Of a stretch of DNA of 64,000 bases, positions 53,041 to 63,069 are shown in pieces. The stretch comes from JAGLOK01 sp963675575 (GTDB lineage: Bacteria; Bacillota; Clostridia; Christensenellales; UMGS416). Location of the stretch: positions 2,728,001 to 2,792,000 of the forward strand of contig OY776378.1 of NCBI GenBank assembly GCA_963675575.1, read 5' to 3'. The position numbers were made by a program, and so were the translations under genes. Each line of letters begins with the position of its first letter. The first letter of the stretch is position 1. The notes beneath the pieces are model-generated. The model had not been told where the DNA came from. It saw nothing but the letters and a program-made list of their open reading frames with translations, and did not search any database.

Positions 53041-54591
53041 TTATTTATTGTCTATAATTTCGTTGGCACATTTAACTCTGTTTGCCCTGGATATATTATA
53101 TTCAATATAAGTATCGAGCAAAATTATTTTCTCTCCGTTGCTTCTATATTTTGTTACCTCATCTTCCAAAAAGTAGTTTTCAATTTTCTTTATATCCTCT
53201 GCTTTGAAATCATCATAGTGCTCAATATATAGATACTTAAGTTGTTTGCTCGTGTCATCCAGCCGGCTAAGATAGTGCACATCAATAGTTCCCCCTTTTT
53301 CAAAGCTCTTTATATTCAAATCAGCACTCAAGCCTTCAATGTTTATAAAACTGGCTATTGCCCAGAAAGCCACTGCGTAATATAGGGCGTATGTGAGATA
53401 AGGTGTTTTTCGTCTTACGATTTTTATGACTAGTAGTATAAATATGCTCGCTTCGAAAATGAGCAATATATCAACCATCAGCCTAAGCACTGTAAATCCA
53501 TATTCTCTTTGATACAATCCCATTTTGTAGGCAGAAGAAATCATCAGGTAAAAATTTATCGCAATAAAATATAACAACAATATATTAACAGCTTTTTTTA
53601 GCTTTCCTTTAGAATTATTTGTAAAAATAATAGATGCCCCAATAATAATGAGGTTTATAACTGTCAAAAACACCTGCTCGAAATATCCACTTCTGGCATA
53701 TTCGGTTAATGAAAATCCTTCAGGCAACGCTCTATCTAAGCCTCCAAATAGATGCGTGAACTGAACCACAGAAAAAGCAGAGTATACCACGCCCACTATT
53801 CCTAAAATCACCAACAAGGTAGATTCCACATGAAAGACTTGTTCCATAACTTTTTTACTCAGATGTGGAGTGTCTTTTTTTACAGTGATTATATATAGAA
53901 ACCCAAAAAACAAGATAGCTATAACAGCTGAAAGCACTGCTTTCCATAAAAATTCAAACACTGACTCTAAATTAATAAAATCGATTATTACTTTTTCAAA
54001 TACCGAATCCGCACTAAACATAAGCGGTACAATCATCAAAAGCAAAACTATAGAAATTGCTATACCAATAATTATCTTCATGGGCAAGGCTTTGTTATTC
54101 TCACCTTTTTTGAAAGCTAATGACCTTATCGCAATAAATATCTTGTCAACAAATGCAATACTTCCCCAAAACCTAATTAACCCGTTAACTACAATATTTT
54201 GCGGAAGCTTTTTCCCCGAGAAAATAGTTGATAATATAAATAAAGCGGGTAAAAACAATATTGCTAAAGCAGTATACATCACATTACTAAGTCTAAAAAA
54301 TACTGATGCGTACATCAAAAAGGCTATCGCCCAGAAAGCATACTTGGCTATGCTTAAATTATCATCTTTGTACATAACAAACCCAGCTGACACAATCATC
54401 ACAAAGGCCAAGACAAAATAGTTTATGCCAATTCTATGCTCTACTATCATTAAGGTGAATACTACCCCCAGAGCGAGCGCCAATGCGATAGCTATAATCC
54501 TGTTTATTTTGTTTTTGTAATACCCCGTCATATTTTTTGCGATACTGCTTTGTACCATTTCCTGCTTTGTTGATTCAATTTTTTGAGACAT
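53041..54591 (-). CDS. DUF4173/DUF4153-type membrane protein
   Basis: 516 residues with eleven or twelve helices over the first 420 residues, then a soluble tail. The tail reads DVHYLSRLDDTSKQLKYL-like and ends in a region (EYNISRANRVKCANEIIDN) that matches the usual DUF4173 ending of asparagine-rich NISR type. The family is widespread in Firmicutes and of unknown function. The gene lies upstream-facing to an XRE/DUF2975 pair on the same strand, an association common for this family. Confidence 0.78.
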   Translation of the reverse strand: MSQKIESTKQEMVQSSIAKNMTGYYKNKINRIIAIALALALGVVFTLMIVEHRIGINYFVLAFVMIVSAGFVMYKDDNLSIAKYAFWAIAFLMYASVFFRLSNVMYTALAILFLPALFILSTIFSGKKLPQNIVVNGLIRFWGSIAFVDKIFIAIRSLAFKKGENNKALPMKIIIGIAISIVLLLMIVPLMFSADSVFEKVIIDFINLESVFEFLWKAVLSAVIAILFFGFLYIITVKKDTPHLSKKVMEQVFHVESTLLVILGIVGVVYSAFSVVQFTHLFGGLDRALPEGFSLTEYARSGYFEQVFLTVINLIIIGASIIFTNNSKGKLKKAVNILLLYFIAINFYLMISSAYKMGLYQREYGFTVLRLMVDILLIFEASIFILLVIKIVRRKTPYLTYALYYAVAFWAIASFINIEGLSADLNIKSFEKGGTIDVHYLSRLDDTSKQLKYLYIEHYDDFKAEDIKKIENYFLEDEVTKYRSNGEKIILLDTYIEYNISRANRVKCANEIIDNK

Positions 54592-54664
54592 AATACCGCT
54601 CCTTTCAAATTAACTTTCTTAAAAATGGGTAACTTAAATAAAGGTTGGAAGTTTCACTGAATTT

Positions 54665-54877
54665 TTAGTCGTCGGATTCTACATATTCCAATATGTCGCC
54701 TGGCTGACAGTCTAATGCTTTGCACAATGCCTCAAGCGTAGAAAAGCGAATCGCTTTAGCTTTTGATGTTTTAAGGATTGAAAGATTCGCGTTGGTTATG
54801 TCGATTTTCTGAGCGAGATCGCCGGATTTTATTTTTCGTTTGGCCATCATGACATCCAAATTTACCACTATACCCAT
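54665..54877 (-). CDS. small XRE-family (YozG-like) transcription regulator
   Basis: 70 residues, a single helix-turn-helix: KIKSGDLAQKIDITNANLSI, then RFSTLEALCKALDCQPGDI and a short acidic tail. This size and the partner DUF2975 gene, 9 bases upstream, are the standard pair in Firmicutes. It probably regulates its own operon. Confidence 0.92.
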   Translation of the reverse strand: MGIVVNLDVMMAKRKIKSGDLAQKIDITNANLSILKTSKAKAIRFSTLEALCKALDCQPGDILEYVESDD

Positions 54878-54886
54878 GACAGCCTC

Positions 54887-55351
54887 CTATATCGTCAAGT
54901 CGTTTTCTTGTTTGTATATTACCGCCTGCTTAAATACATCCGCCAACACAAAGCATAAAATCGCAACTATTATTATGGCGAAAGTTGAAAGCATTGTCAT
55001 TATCGTATTCAACATAATTATTTTAAAAACAAACATCGCAAAAACTATAATCATCAAACATCCCATCCTGTTAAGCGACTTTACATTGCGCTCCACAAAC
55101 GGATTTTTGTTTTCAAGCGTTTTGAACATTCTTCTTAGTTCATTTTCAATCAATAATGTGCAAATGCCGCAAGGATATGAAAAAATAAGCAAAACAGTTC
55201 TCGCATGAGTGTCGTAAATTCCATAATCTATTTTTAAATACATCTCGACCACCCATGGCAAAAAAACAATTGTTAAAACAGTTACTGCCATAACTATCAA
55301 AAGTAAAATCTTAACAAAAAAAGACAAAGAATATTTTCCGACAAATCTCAT
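54887..55351 (-). CDS. DUF2975 membrane protein
   Basis: 154 residues from ATG 55351, which has GAGGTGCGAT upstream; the longer TTG reading from 55363 runs through that site. Four helices; the loop NELRRMFKTLENKNPFVERN between helices 2 and 3 is the family signature. It is paired with the XRE regulator that follows. Function unknown; members are proposed membrane partners of the regulator. Confidence 0.88.
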   Translation of the reverse strand: MRFVGKYSLSFFVKILLLIVMAVTVLTIVFLPWVVEMYLKIDYGIYDTHARTVLLIFSYPCGICTLLIENELRRMFKTLENKNPFVERNVKSLNRMGCLMIIVFAMFVFKIIMLNTIMTMLSTFAIIIVAILCFVLADVFKQAVIYKQENDLTI

Positions 55352-55491
55352 ATCGCACCTCAATCAATCATTTGGTTTCATCGATATTATAAATCGCAAA
55401 TTATCCTATGTCAATATATTTTTATTGTTTTTCGATATATCTTTGCGGTTTTTATAGTTTTTTTATATGATTTTACCCTATTTCCCGCTTT

Positions 55492-56184
55492 TTATTTGAT
55501 AAATTGCCAAATGCCGTCCAAATCTTCAGAGTAACTGGCATAATCTCTAGAATTTTCTTTCCTTACCATAATTGCTTTGAAGCCATAATTCATTGCCCCC
55601 AAGATATCCGCTTCATAGTTGTCGCCAATCATATAATAATCTTCATAGCTGCCAAATTTCTTGACCATGTCGTAAAAATTTTTGTTTGGCTTTTCGTAGC
55701 CGACATCCGCCGATGTAACGATATGTTTAAAATAACGAGATATATCTAGATATTCAGCTAGCATCCTAAGCTCAGGTGTATGATTTGATAATATCACGTT
55801 GTCGTATCCTAAGGCAATTGAACGCTCCAGATTTCTTTTAGTGTCTTCAAAAAGATACCAAGAATCTAGTTTTAAAAACTCTTGTCTAAACTGCTCGGCA
55901 AGTCTGGTGTTTTCTTTTGCCTGAGTGATTCCAATAGCTTTCAAAGCCTCTCCAACAACGCACTTTTCGATATATCCCCACCAATTAAGGCCGTTAAAAT
56001 ATTCGCTGTGTGCTTTTTCGTGGTTTTCCCAAGGATAACAAGGGTTCATTGCATTAGAAATCACTTTGCGGTCAAAACCGCTGTAGCCATTTCTTTCAAG
56101 AACATTGCTTAAAGACTGAGTCCACATACCATCTCGGTATGCGAGTGTGCCGTCAAAATCCCACAGTAAACACGTCTTTTTCAT
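55492..56184 (-). CDS. HAD-superfamily hydrolase
   Basis: 230 residues. Motif I LLWDFDGTLAYRDG (nucleophile Asp and +2 Asp), motif II VILSNHTPELR, motif III Lys in DVGYEKPNKNFYDM and motif IV MIGDNYEADILGAMNYG. The cap domain is helical (about residues 20-95). A phosphatase for a small metabolite is likely; the substrate is unknown. The start overlaps the stop of the MBL-fold gene by 4 bases. Confidence 0.9.
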   Translation of the reverse strand: MKKTCLLWDFDGTLAYRDGMWTQSLSNVLERNGYSGFDRKVISNAMNPCYPWENHEKAHSEYFNGLNWWGYIEKCVVGEALKAIGITQAKENTRLAEQFRQEFLKLDSWYLFEDTKRNLERSIALGYDNVILSNHTPELRMLAEYLDISRYFKHIVTSADVGYEKPNKNFYDMVKKFGSYEDYYMIGDNYEADILGAMNYGFKAIMVRKENSRDYASYSEDLDGIWQFIK

Positions 56185-56819
56185 AGTCTGCTTAAAAACG
56201 GGTTATACTCAAGTTCATAAGAAAAAAACGACTCTTCACCGTGACCCGGCAATATTTTCATATCCGGTGTTAGGATTTTTTTTAGCTTAATCAGCGATTC
56301 TTTCATCGCCTTCGCATCGCTGCCCAATAAATCAGTACGCCCTATCGACATTCTAAAGAGCGCGTCTCCAGTGAATGCGCATCCACCCACCACAAACACC
56401 ATGCAGCCTTTCGAATGACCGGGAGTGTGAATTGCTTTGATTTTAAAGCCGCAAATATCAATTTCCCGACCATCAGTCAGCACATTTTCCACAGGCTCGC
56501 ATTTTATTTGCTCGCCGGAAGCCATATCCTTGTATGTGGATAAGTTAAGAAGAGGATCAAATATCGCTCTGCTGCATTCCGCATGGGCGTACACATCCAC
56601 CTTGTAATATTCACGAATCTCATTAAGCGCTCCTATATGATCAAAGTGTCCATGCGTCAAAAGTATATGCTTTGGTATGATCTTATATTTTTCAAGCATA
56701 TTCTTAATAAGGTCAAAGCTTCCGCCGGGATCTATTATAATACATTCCTTAGTTTCTTCATTTATCACAAAATAAGTATTTACTCCGTAAACACCTGTCG
56801 GAAAAGTCATTATGTTCAT
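56181..56819 (-). CDS. MBL-fold hydrolase, glyoxalase II-like
   Basis: 212 residues. Metal-site motif LLTHGHFDHIGAL (HxHxDH), third His in IHTPGHSKGCMVF, bridging Asp in AFTGDALFRMSIGR and final His in ILPGHGEES. Single metallo-beta-lactamase domain of the hydroxyacylglutathione-hydrolase-like group, usually a thioesterase in bacteria. Co-translated with the HAD hydrolase. Confidence 0.9.
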   Translation of the reverse strand: MNIMTFPTGVYGVNTYFVINEETKECIIIDPGGSFDLIKNMLEKYKIIPKHILLTHGHFDHIGALNEIREYYKVDVYAHAECSRAIFDPLLNLSTYKDMASGEQIKCEPVENVLTDGREIDICGFKIKAIHTPGHSKGCMVFVVGGCAFTGDALFRMSIGRTDLLGSDAKAMKESLIKLKKILTPDMKILPGHGEESFFSYELEYNPFLSRL

Positions 56820-57079
56820 ATCTATCCTCTTTTATCTGTTGAATTTTTAGACTATGTACTATAGTTTTTTACATTTATAAATAAACAAAAATGTTATTAG
56901 ACAAACAAAAAAGATTGAAGTAAGTCAAAGTATAAAATGTATACCTTCTATATACACCCATATCCTGTTTCTCCAATCTATAAGCTAATCGATTTTGCAT
57001 TATATATAATTCTATTTGCAGTGTCAAGGAATTAGTTTCCAGTAGTCAAAATGCAATACAAAAAGCCAAATCCGGCTAT

Positions 57080-58444
57080 TTACAACTGAAACAAAGCCTC
57101 CCTTATAATCTCCCCGACTGTTGGATGAGGAAACACAAAAGTTTTTATCTCGTCTATGCTCATTTGTTTTTCTATCATTATACCTGCCGAAATTATTATC
57201 TCCGAAGAATAGTTGCCAATCATATGAACGCCGCATAGCGTGTTTTTGTCTTTATCCACAATTATTTTTATTATACCCTCGCCGCGCTCATTTTCAGCCA
57301 TATATCTCCCAGCAAAGTTCATTGATATGATTTTTTCAAGCACATTTGGTCCAGCGTCTTTTGCGCTTTGACTTGTATATCCTATTCCCGCTACCTCCGG
57401 ATTTGTGTAAATCACCCACGGAATGGCAGCATAGCTCATCGTGTCGCTTTTACCCAGCATGTTGTTTACCGCCACTTCCGCTTGCCTGTAGGCTGTGTGC
57501 GCCAGCATAGATCGTCCATTGACATCTCCCGCGCAGTACACACCGTCAATATTCGTTTGACATCTTTCATTTATCAGCACTTTGCCGCCTTCTGTCTGCA
57601 CTCCAATGTTTTCAACCCCGATTCCCAGGGAATTCGGACGGCGCCCCACCGAAAGAAGAACTTTATCTACTTCAATCTCCACTTGCTCTCCGCCGCATTC
57701 ATACACTACAGCGTTGTTATCAATCTTTGTAACCTTGCTTGACAAGAAAAACTTCACACCCTTTTTTTCATATTCCTTTTTAAGGAGGTTTGCGATATCC
57801 TCATCTATAAATCCGCCGATTTTAGGCATCATTTCAATTACCGTAACATTGCTTCCAGCCGAATTAAAATAGCTGGCCATTTCAAGGCCGATTACCCCGC
57901 CGCCGATTACAACAAGCTTCCCAGGAATTTCTTTTATTTCAAGCAGCTCTTTGCTGGTTAGCACAAAGCCGTCTTCAACAGCCATGCTCAGTCCGTCAAT
58001 GGGAGGAACTATTGGCAAAGAACCTGTCGCTATAAGCAGTCTTTTCCCCGTATATAAATCGTCTCCGACTTTAATCTGAAATCCATCGGAATTTCGGCCG
58101 AGTATTACGCCTTCACCTTCGACTATTTCAGTCCCTATAGCCTTAACTTGATTTATTACGCCCGCGGTCAGTTTTTTGACTATCTTGTTTTTTCTTTTTA
58201 TTACAGCCGCATGGTCTATTTGAACATCCCCAACCATCACTCCGTACTTTTGGCTGTTTACCGCCATGTCCTTAACCTTCGCCGAATAAAGAAGCGTTTT
58301 CGTGGGGATGCATCCTTCGTTGAGGCATACGCCGCCTATATTTTCTTTTTCAACAAGCAGCACTTTGAACCCCGCATGCCCCGCTCTTTCACAGGCGATG
58401 TATCCGGCGGGCCCTGCGCCCAAAACAATTAAATCATATATCAT
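57080..58444 (-). CDS. lpdA: dihydrolipoyl dehydrogenase
   Basis: 454 residues from ATG 58444 (MIYDLIVLGAGPAGYIACER), which has GGAGAAG upstream; the longer reading from 58522 adds an unlikely leader. FAD site GAGPAGY, redox-active disulfide GGVCLNEGCIPTK, NAD site VVIGGGVIGLEMASYFNSAG and the C-terminal interface motif FPHPTVGEIIREAL with the catalytic His-Glu. It oxidises the lipoamide of 2-oxoacid dehydrogenases or the glycine cleavage system. No E1/E2 or gcv genes adjoin it here. Confidence 0.92.
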   Translation of the reverse strand: MIYDLIVLGAGPAGYIACERAGHAGFKVLLVEKENIGGVCLNEGCIPTKTLLYSAKVKDMAVNSQKYGVMVGDVQIDHAAVIKRKNKIVKKLTAGVINQVKAIGTEIVEGEGVILGRNSDGFQIKVGDDLYTGKRLLIATGSLPIVPPIDGLSMAVEDGFVLTSKELLEIKEIPGKLVVIGGGVIGLEMASYFNSAGSNVTVIEMMPKIGGFIDEDIANLLKKEYEKKGVKFFLSSKVTKIDNNAVVYECGGEQVEIEVDKVLLSVGRRPNSLGIGVENIGVQTEGGKVLINERCQTNIDGVYCAGDVNGRSMLAHTAYRQAEVAVNNMLGKSDTMSYAAIPWVIYTNPEVAGIGYTSQSAKDAGPNVLEKIISMNFAGRYMAENERGEGIIKIIVDKDKNTLCGVHMIGNYSSEIIISAGIMIEKQMSIDEIKTFVFPHPTVGEIIREALFQL

Positions 58445-58835
58445 AATCTTCTCCATGAGCATTTCCCTATTAAAATAGCGTTCAATAACGAATACAAAAA
58501 TCTTCGCTAAACCGTCCAACAAAGTTAAAATAATGTTGTCTTAATATAGGTTGTCCCCAAATTATTGCACGATTTCTTCTTTGTGATATTTTCTCATAAC
58601 GCAAGCTATTTATCAACTTTGAACATGATATAATTTCTTCTATGATTTTTTTTGCTAGAAATATCTTCGTAAGGAAACTCTGATTATATGATCAATAACA
58701 TTAATATGCGTTTGACAAATCCATTTATCAAAATTAATATAGATGTCTACTATATTCATTTGCCTTTCAAAAAGACAACATGTGGTATAATATATCTTAA
58801 TAATGAAAGTTTGCCGCCGTATGGAGGTTATGCGA
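58445..58835. other. 391-base divergent region between lpdA and nadA
   Basis: It holds the nadA extended -10 promoter at 58783-58791. No gene or riboswitch was recognised. An AATATAG/CTATATT inverted repeat with a short spacer lies about 30 bases upstream of that promoter and could be an operator for nad control (weak). Confidence 0.4.
58783..58791 (+). promoter_or_regulatory. extended -10 promoter of nadABC
   Basis: TGGTATAAT (TG-N-TATAAT). About 45 bases before the nadA ATG at 58836. Confidence 0.6.
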
Positions 58836-59738
58836 ATGACTATACAAGAAAAAATATTAAAACTTAAAAAAGAAAAAAATGCTGTTATTTTGGCACACAT
58901 ATATCAAGATGGCGCAGTCCAAGACATCGCGGACTTTACTGGGGATTCACTTGAGCTTTCAAGAAAAGCCGCAAATGCCGATAACGATGTCATCGTGTTT
59001 TGCGGAGTAAGATTCATGGCCGAAAGTGCGAAGATATTAAATCCGGAAAAAACAGTTCTCCTTCCCGTAATAGACGCGGGATGCCCAATGGCTGACATGG
59101 TCACAGGGCAAGACGTTATAGAGCATAGAAAAAACCACCCCGACGCGGCTGTGGTATGCTATGTGAATTCATCGGCGGAAACAAAAGCCGAGTGCGATAT
59201 ATGCTGCACATCCAGCAATGCGGTTAATGTAGTTCAGTCCCTCAAAGAAAAAGAAGTTATTTTCGTGCCGGATGAAAACTTGGGGAGCTATGTGGCAAGC
59301 CAAGTGCCGGAAAAGGATATGATTTTGCACAAGGGATATTGCATCGTCCACAAAAGAGTGTTGGAAGATGAAGTGAAAAAGGCTAAAGAGTCTTTGCCAA
59401 ACGCAAAGCTATTGGTGCATCCAGAGTGTACGCCGGATGTAGTAGCTCAAGCCGACTTTGTAGGCAGCACTGCGCAAATAATAAAATACGTGAAAGAATC
59501 TGAAGATAAAGAGTTTATAATTTCTACGGAAATGGGCATACTCCACGTCCTTGAAAATCAAAATCCGGAAAAGAAATTTTATATGGCTTCGCCGAAGCTT
59601 GTGTGTGTCAACATGAAAAAGACCCATATAGAAGATGTGCTTCGCAGCTTAGAAAATATGGAACATGAAATAATATTAGACGAGGATTTGATGATAAGAG
59701 CGAAAAAAAGTCTGGATCGCATGCTTGAAGTCAAATAG
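58836..59738 (+). CDS. nadA: quinolinate synthase
   Basis: 300 residues from ATG 58836 (MTIQEKILKLKKEKN), which has GGAGG eight bases upstream. It condenses iminoaspartate with dihydroxyacetone phosphate to quinolinate using a [4Fe-4S] cluster. Cluster cysteines are visible in VIVFCGVRFMAESAK, ECDICCTSSNAVN and VHPECTPDVVAQAD. ILAHIYQDGAVQDIADFTGD and the C-terminal STEMGILHVL are typical. First gene of the nadA-nadB-nadC operon. Confidence 0.96.
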   Translation: MTIQEKILKLKKEKNAVILAHIYQDGAVQDIADFTGDSLELSRKAANADNDVIVFCGVRFMAESAKILNPEKTVLLPVIDAGCPMADMVTGQDVIEHRKNHPDAAVVCYVNSSAETKAECDICCTSSNAVNVVQSLKEKEVIFVPDENLGSYVASQVPEKDMILHKGYCIVHKRVLEDEVKKAKESLPNAKLLVHPECTPDVVAQADFVGSTAQIIKYVKESEDKEFIISTEMGILHVLENQNPEKKFYMASPKLVCVNMKKTHIEDVLRSLENMEHEIILDEDLMIRAKKSLDRMLEVK

Positions 59739-59750
59739 ACAAGGGTAAAC

Positions 59751-61283
59751 ATGAAAAGATATCTAGCGGACATTTATATGTCCGATACAAATGTCATTGA
59801 AACCGATGTTGCGATTATTGGCAGCGGTATAGCCGGCCTTTACGCCGCCTATCATTTGGATAGCCATTTAAAGTGCACGCTTTTTACAAAACACAATATA
59901 GACGACTCGTCTTCAACTTTAGCCCAAGGCGGAATAGCGGCCGTCACCGAAAAAGATGACAAATTCGAATATCATTTTGAAGACACCATAAAAGCTGGCG
60001 CAGGGCTTTGCGATGAAAAAGCGGTGCAAGTTATAGTGGAAGAAGCCCCGCAGGACATAGATGAATTAGTAAAGCTAGGTGTAAATTTTGACACGGACTC
60101 TCAAGGCAATCTCCTTACCGCGCAAGAGGGTGGCCACAGCATGCGACGCATATTGCGCTGCGGCGGAGATGCCACCGGGGCGGAGATAGTAGAAAAACTC
60201 ACCCAAAAAGTCAGAGGACTCAGTAATATAAGCTTGTGTAAGGATTCTTTCGTTGCCGATATCATAACAAAAGACGATGCGGCGATAGGTTTGCTCGTAT
60301 TCAAAGATAATAATTATGTGATTTATAAAACCTGCCATATTATTATAGCGACAGGCGGGCTCGGGCAGATTTATAGATACACCACAAACCCTCTGGTTGC
60401 AACAGGCGATGGCATTGCGATGGCATTAAGAGCGGGAGCCAAACTTCGCCATATGGAGTTTGTGCAGTTTCACCCCACAGGTCTTTATACCCCTGAAAAC
60501 CGCAATAAACGCTGCTTTTTAATTTCCGAAGCGGTAAGAGGCGAAGGAGCAAAGCTATATAACGACGCAAACGAACGATTTATGCTCGGACGCCATGAAA
60601 TGAACGAACTCGCACCCCGTGACATCGTAGCCCGGGAAATATATAAAGAAATTCAGAATCAGAAGTCCCCATATGTTAAGCTTGATATAACGCACGAATC
60701 GGAAGAGTTTCTAAAAAAAAGATTCCCAACCATATACAATCATTGTTTAGATAAGGGAATAAATATTTCAAAGCAATTTATCCCCGTAGGGCCGGTGCAA
60801 CACTATATGATGGGCGGTATCGCCTGCGATCTCAATGGACAGACAAATATAAAAGGTCTTTATGCTATTGGTGAAGCGTCAAACTCCGGCGTTCATGGCG
60901 CCAACCGCTTGGCCAGCAACTCCACGCTTGAGTGCGTAGTTTTCGGCAGGCGGAGCGCGAAGCATATCAATGCTAATTATATAAGGTGCGACCGCATCGT
61001 TGAATATAAGTGTCAGGAAGCCAAAAAATTGCAGATTGACATTGAAGAAAAGATGAATGAGCTTAAAGGAATAATGGTTAAACACTGCGGCATACTTCGA
61101 AATGAAGAAAGTTTGATGCTTGGGCTTGAATATGTTGAAGGTTTGTTGAATACTTTAAATGACTCAAAAATCACCTCCGTCAGAATGATGGAGTTATATA
61201 ACATGGTTCTTGTCGCAAATGAAACATTAATAGCCGCGATTGACAGAAAAGAGTCTGTAGGCTCTCATTTTAGGGAGGATTAA
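59751..61283 (+). CDS. nadB: L-aspartate oxidase
   Basis: 510 residues. FAD motif VAIIGSGIAGLYAAYH, then LAQGGIAAV, HSMRRILRCGGDATG, the active-site segment MEFVQFHPTGLY, SEAVRGEGAKLYN and IGEASNSGVHGANRLASNS. It oxidises aspartate to iminoaspartate for NadA; in anaerobes fumarate is the likely electron acceptor. ATG 59751 follows AAGGGTAAAC, 12 bases after nadA. The N-terminus is about ten residues longer than usual. Confidence 0.95.
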   Translation: MKRYLADIYMSDTNVIETDVAIIGSGIAGLYAAYHLDSHLKCTLFTKHNIDDSSSTLAQGGIAAVTEKDDKFEYHFEDTIKAGAGLCDEKAVQVIVEEAPQDIDELVKLGVNFDTDSQGNLLTAQEGGHSMRRILRCGGDATGAEIVEKLTQKVRGLSNISLCKDSFVADIITKDDAAIGLLVFKDNNYVIYKTCHIIIATGGLGQIYRYTTNPLVATGDGIAMALRAGAKLRHMEFVQFHPTGLYTPENRNKRCFLISEAVRGEGAKLYNDANERFMLGRHEMNELAPRDIVAREIYKEIQNQKSPYVKLDITHESEEFLKKRFPTIYNHCLDKGINISKQFIPVGPVQHYMMGGIACDLNGQTNIKGLYAIGEASNSGVHGANRLASNSTLECVVFGRRSAKHINANYIRCDRIVEYKCQEAKKLQIDIEEKMNELKGIMVKHCGILRNEESLMLGLEYVEGLLNTLNDSKITSVRMMELYNMVLVANETLIAAIDRKESVGSHFRED

Positions 61284-61287
61284 TAAA

Positions 61288-62118
61288 ATGCTGAATGAAA
61301 TAATGATTAAAGATATCGTAAAAAAAGCGTTGCTTGAAGACATCGGAACAGGTGATATTACAACAATAAGCACAATTCCCGAGAGCAAGCAGATTACAGG
61401 CAGTTTCATCGCCAAAGAAGATGGGATCCTTTGCGGGCTTGATGTTGTTAAAGCGGTATTTAAGGAAATTGATGATACTGTTTTGCTTATAACAGCAAAC
61501 GACGATGGGATAGTTTTAAAAAAAGGCATGGTATTCGCAAAAGTCAAAGGAAACGCGCGCTCCATACTTTCCGGCGAACGTGTTGCTTTAAACTTCCTTC
61601 AAAGAATGAGCGGAATCGCTACATACGCCAATAAAATTCAAAATGAAGTTTCCGGATATAAAGTGAAAATACTGGATACAAGAAAAACAACTCCAGGGCT
61701 CAGAGTATTGGAAAAATACGCGGTTCGAATCGGCGGAGCATATAATCACCGATACAATTTGTCCGACGGCGTGCTTATAAAGGATAATCACATTACAGCA
61801 TCGGGAAGCATCACAGCGGCGGTTAATAACGCACGAGAAATCATCCCTCACACGCTCAAAATAGAAGTTGAAGTCAAAAACTTTGACGAGGTAAAAGAAG
61901 CCCTCAAAGCTGGCGCTGATATACTTATGCTAGACAATATGAGTATTGATGAGATGGCTGAAGCGGTCAAAATAATTGACGGCAAGGCTTTGGTTGAAGC
62001 CTCAGGGAATATGGATCAAAAATCGCTTGCCGAAGTGGCCGCGACCGGAGTTGATTTTATCTCGCTCGGCGCACTCACCCATTCGGTAAAAGCTTTGGAC
62101 ATCAGCCTAAAATTCTAA
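61288..62118 (+). CDS. nadC: nicotinate-nucleotide pyrophosphorylase (carboxylating)
   Basis: 276 residues. It converts quinolinate and PRPP to nicotinate mononucleotide and CO2. Motifs: ALLEDIGTGDITT, NFLQRMSGIATYANK, ILDTRKTTPGLRVLEKYAVR, GGAYNHRYNLSDGVLIKDNH, split by reading, and LVEASGNMDQKSLAEVAATG. AGGGAGGATTAATAAA precedes ATG, 4 bases after nadB. It ends overlapping the stop of the convergent Gx-transporter gene by 4 bases. Confidence 0.96.
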   Translation: MLNEIMIKDIVKKALLEDIGTGDITTISTIPESKQITGSFIAKEDGILCGLDVVKAVFKEIDDTVLLITANDDGIVLKKGMVFAKVKGNARSILSGERVALNFLQRMSGIATYANKIQNEVSGYKVKILDTRKTTPGLRVLEKYAVRIGGAYNHRYNLSDGVLIKDNHITASGSITAAVNNAREIIPHTLKIEVEVKNFDEVKEALKAGADILMLDNMSIDEMAEAVKIIDGKALVEASGNMDQKSLAEVAATGVDFISLGALTHSVKALDISLKF

Positions 62119-62651
62119 TTTAATAGGTATCTTTTAACGACTCCGGCTTTGTCGATACGGTTATAAAACAGCCCAAATACTGTGGCTGTTATTATCCCTG
62201 TCGCAACTCCCCCCGCCATAAGTATCGGAAGATATGAAAACACCGCGGTATCTTGCAATATTAATGCCGCCGATAGCACCTGCATAATATTAAATGCCGC
62301 AGAGCCCGAAAGGCTTATCCCATAAAAAGAAAAATGCTTTCCGTAGCCTCTTTTAAGCGCCAGCATCACAACGGCGGCCATAGTCGCGCCGCTTAATGAA
62401 AATACGAGCGATATTGGACCCCCCGCGAAAAGCGAACCTAAAAGGCATCTTGCCGCAACTATCGGAAAAGTATATTTATATCCCAAAGAAAAAATCACAA
62501 ACATGGTGACAATATTGGCAAGCCCCAGCTTCAGGCCGGGGATAGGCACAACCGCCTGAATGGGGATAAACCCTTCAAGCACGGAAAGCGCCGCAGCCAC
62601 TGCGGTCAGCATCGCGCTCAGCACCAGTTTTTTTGTTTTATTATTTGTCAT
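62115..62651 (-). CDS. Gx transporter family membrane protein (EetB-like)
   Basis: 178 residues, five or six helices. The family start is LVLSAMLTAVAAALSVLEGF, followed by VPIPGLKLGLANIVTMFVIF, ARCLLGSLFAGGPISLVFSL and GSAAFNIMQVLSAALILQD. Also called heptaprenyl diphosphate synthase component I, but it is an ECF-S-like transporter fold. In Firmicutes it co-occurs with NusG-II and ApbE genes in Rnf or flavin-based extracellular electron transfer clusters. Both partners are adjacent here. Confidence 0.88.
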   Translation of the reverse strand: MTNNKTKKLVLSAMLTAVAAALSVLEGFIPIQAVVPIPGLKLGLANIVTMFVIFSLGYKYTFPIVAARCLLGSLFAGGPISLVFSLSGATMAAVVMLALKRGYGKHFSFYGISLSGSAAFNIMQVLSAALILQDTAVFSYLPILMAGGVATGIITATVFGLFYNRIDKAGVVKRYLLN

Positions 62652-63019
62652 TGCACCACCACATCAACTTCCTCTTGTGCGCCTACTATTTTAACAAGTA
62701 TTCGGTTTGGCAAACACGCTGCGATTTGGTTTGCGCGGTATATCCAACCCGTATATACGCATATCTGATTCGGGCAGTCAGATTCCAAGAATCTTATTTT
62801 CCCCTGCTCGGCAACAATAACTACGTCACCTTCGTCCAGAATATATTCTTTTTGTTCGGTAATGTCATTTAATCTGACTTCGTATAAAAGTTCCCCATCT
62901 TTAATGATTTGCGCATTTAGAGATTCGCTTTCGTTTTTGGGCACGCTTTGATAAAACATCAAAGCAATAATCGATGCTATAACAAAAAATATCAAAAAAT
63001 CGCCCCATTTAAGTTTCAC
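62648..63019 (-). CDS. NusG domain II-type membrane-anchored protein (EetA-like)
   Basis: 123 residues. An N-terminal helix (GDFLIFFVIASIIALMFYQS) anchors an outside beta-barrel domain with VRLNDITEQKEYILDEGDVV, IRFLESDCPNQICVYTGWIY and QIAACLPNRILVKI. CPNQICV and CLPN are the usual cysteines of this family. It overlaps the Gx-transporter gene by 4 bases and is divergent from the ApbE-type gene. Confidence 0.9.
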   Translation of the reverse strand: MKLKWGDFLIFFVIASIIALMFYQSVPKNESESLNAQIIKDGELLYEVRLNDITEQKEYILDEGDVVIVAEQGKIRFLESDCPNQICVYTGWIYRANQIAACLPNRILVKIVGAQEEVDVVVQ

Positions 63020-63069
63020 GCCAATCTCCTTTATGCGATTATACCATGCTCTTATTATTTTTATACAGA

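Noticed and set aside
53870..54421. 183-codon plus-strand open frame
   Set aside because: Antisense to the DUF4173 gene; composition of a shadow frame.
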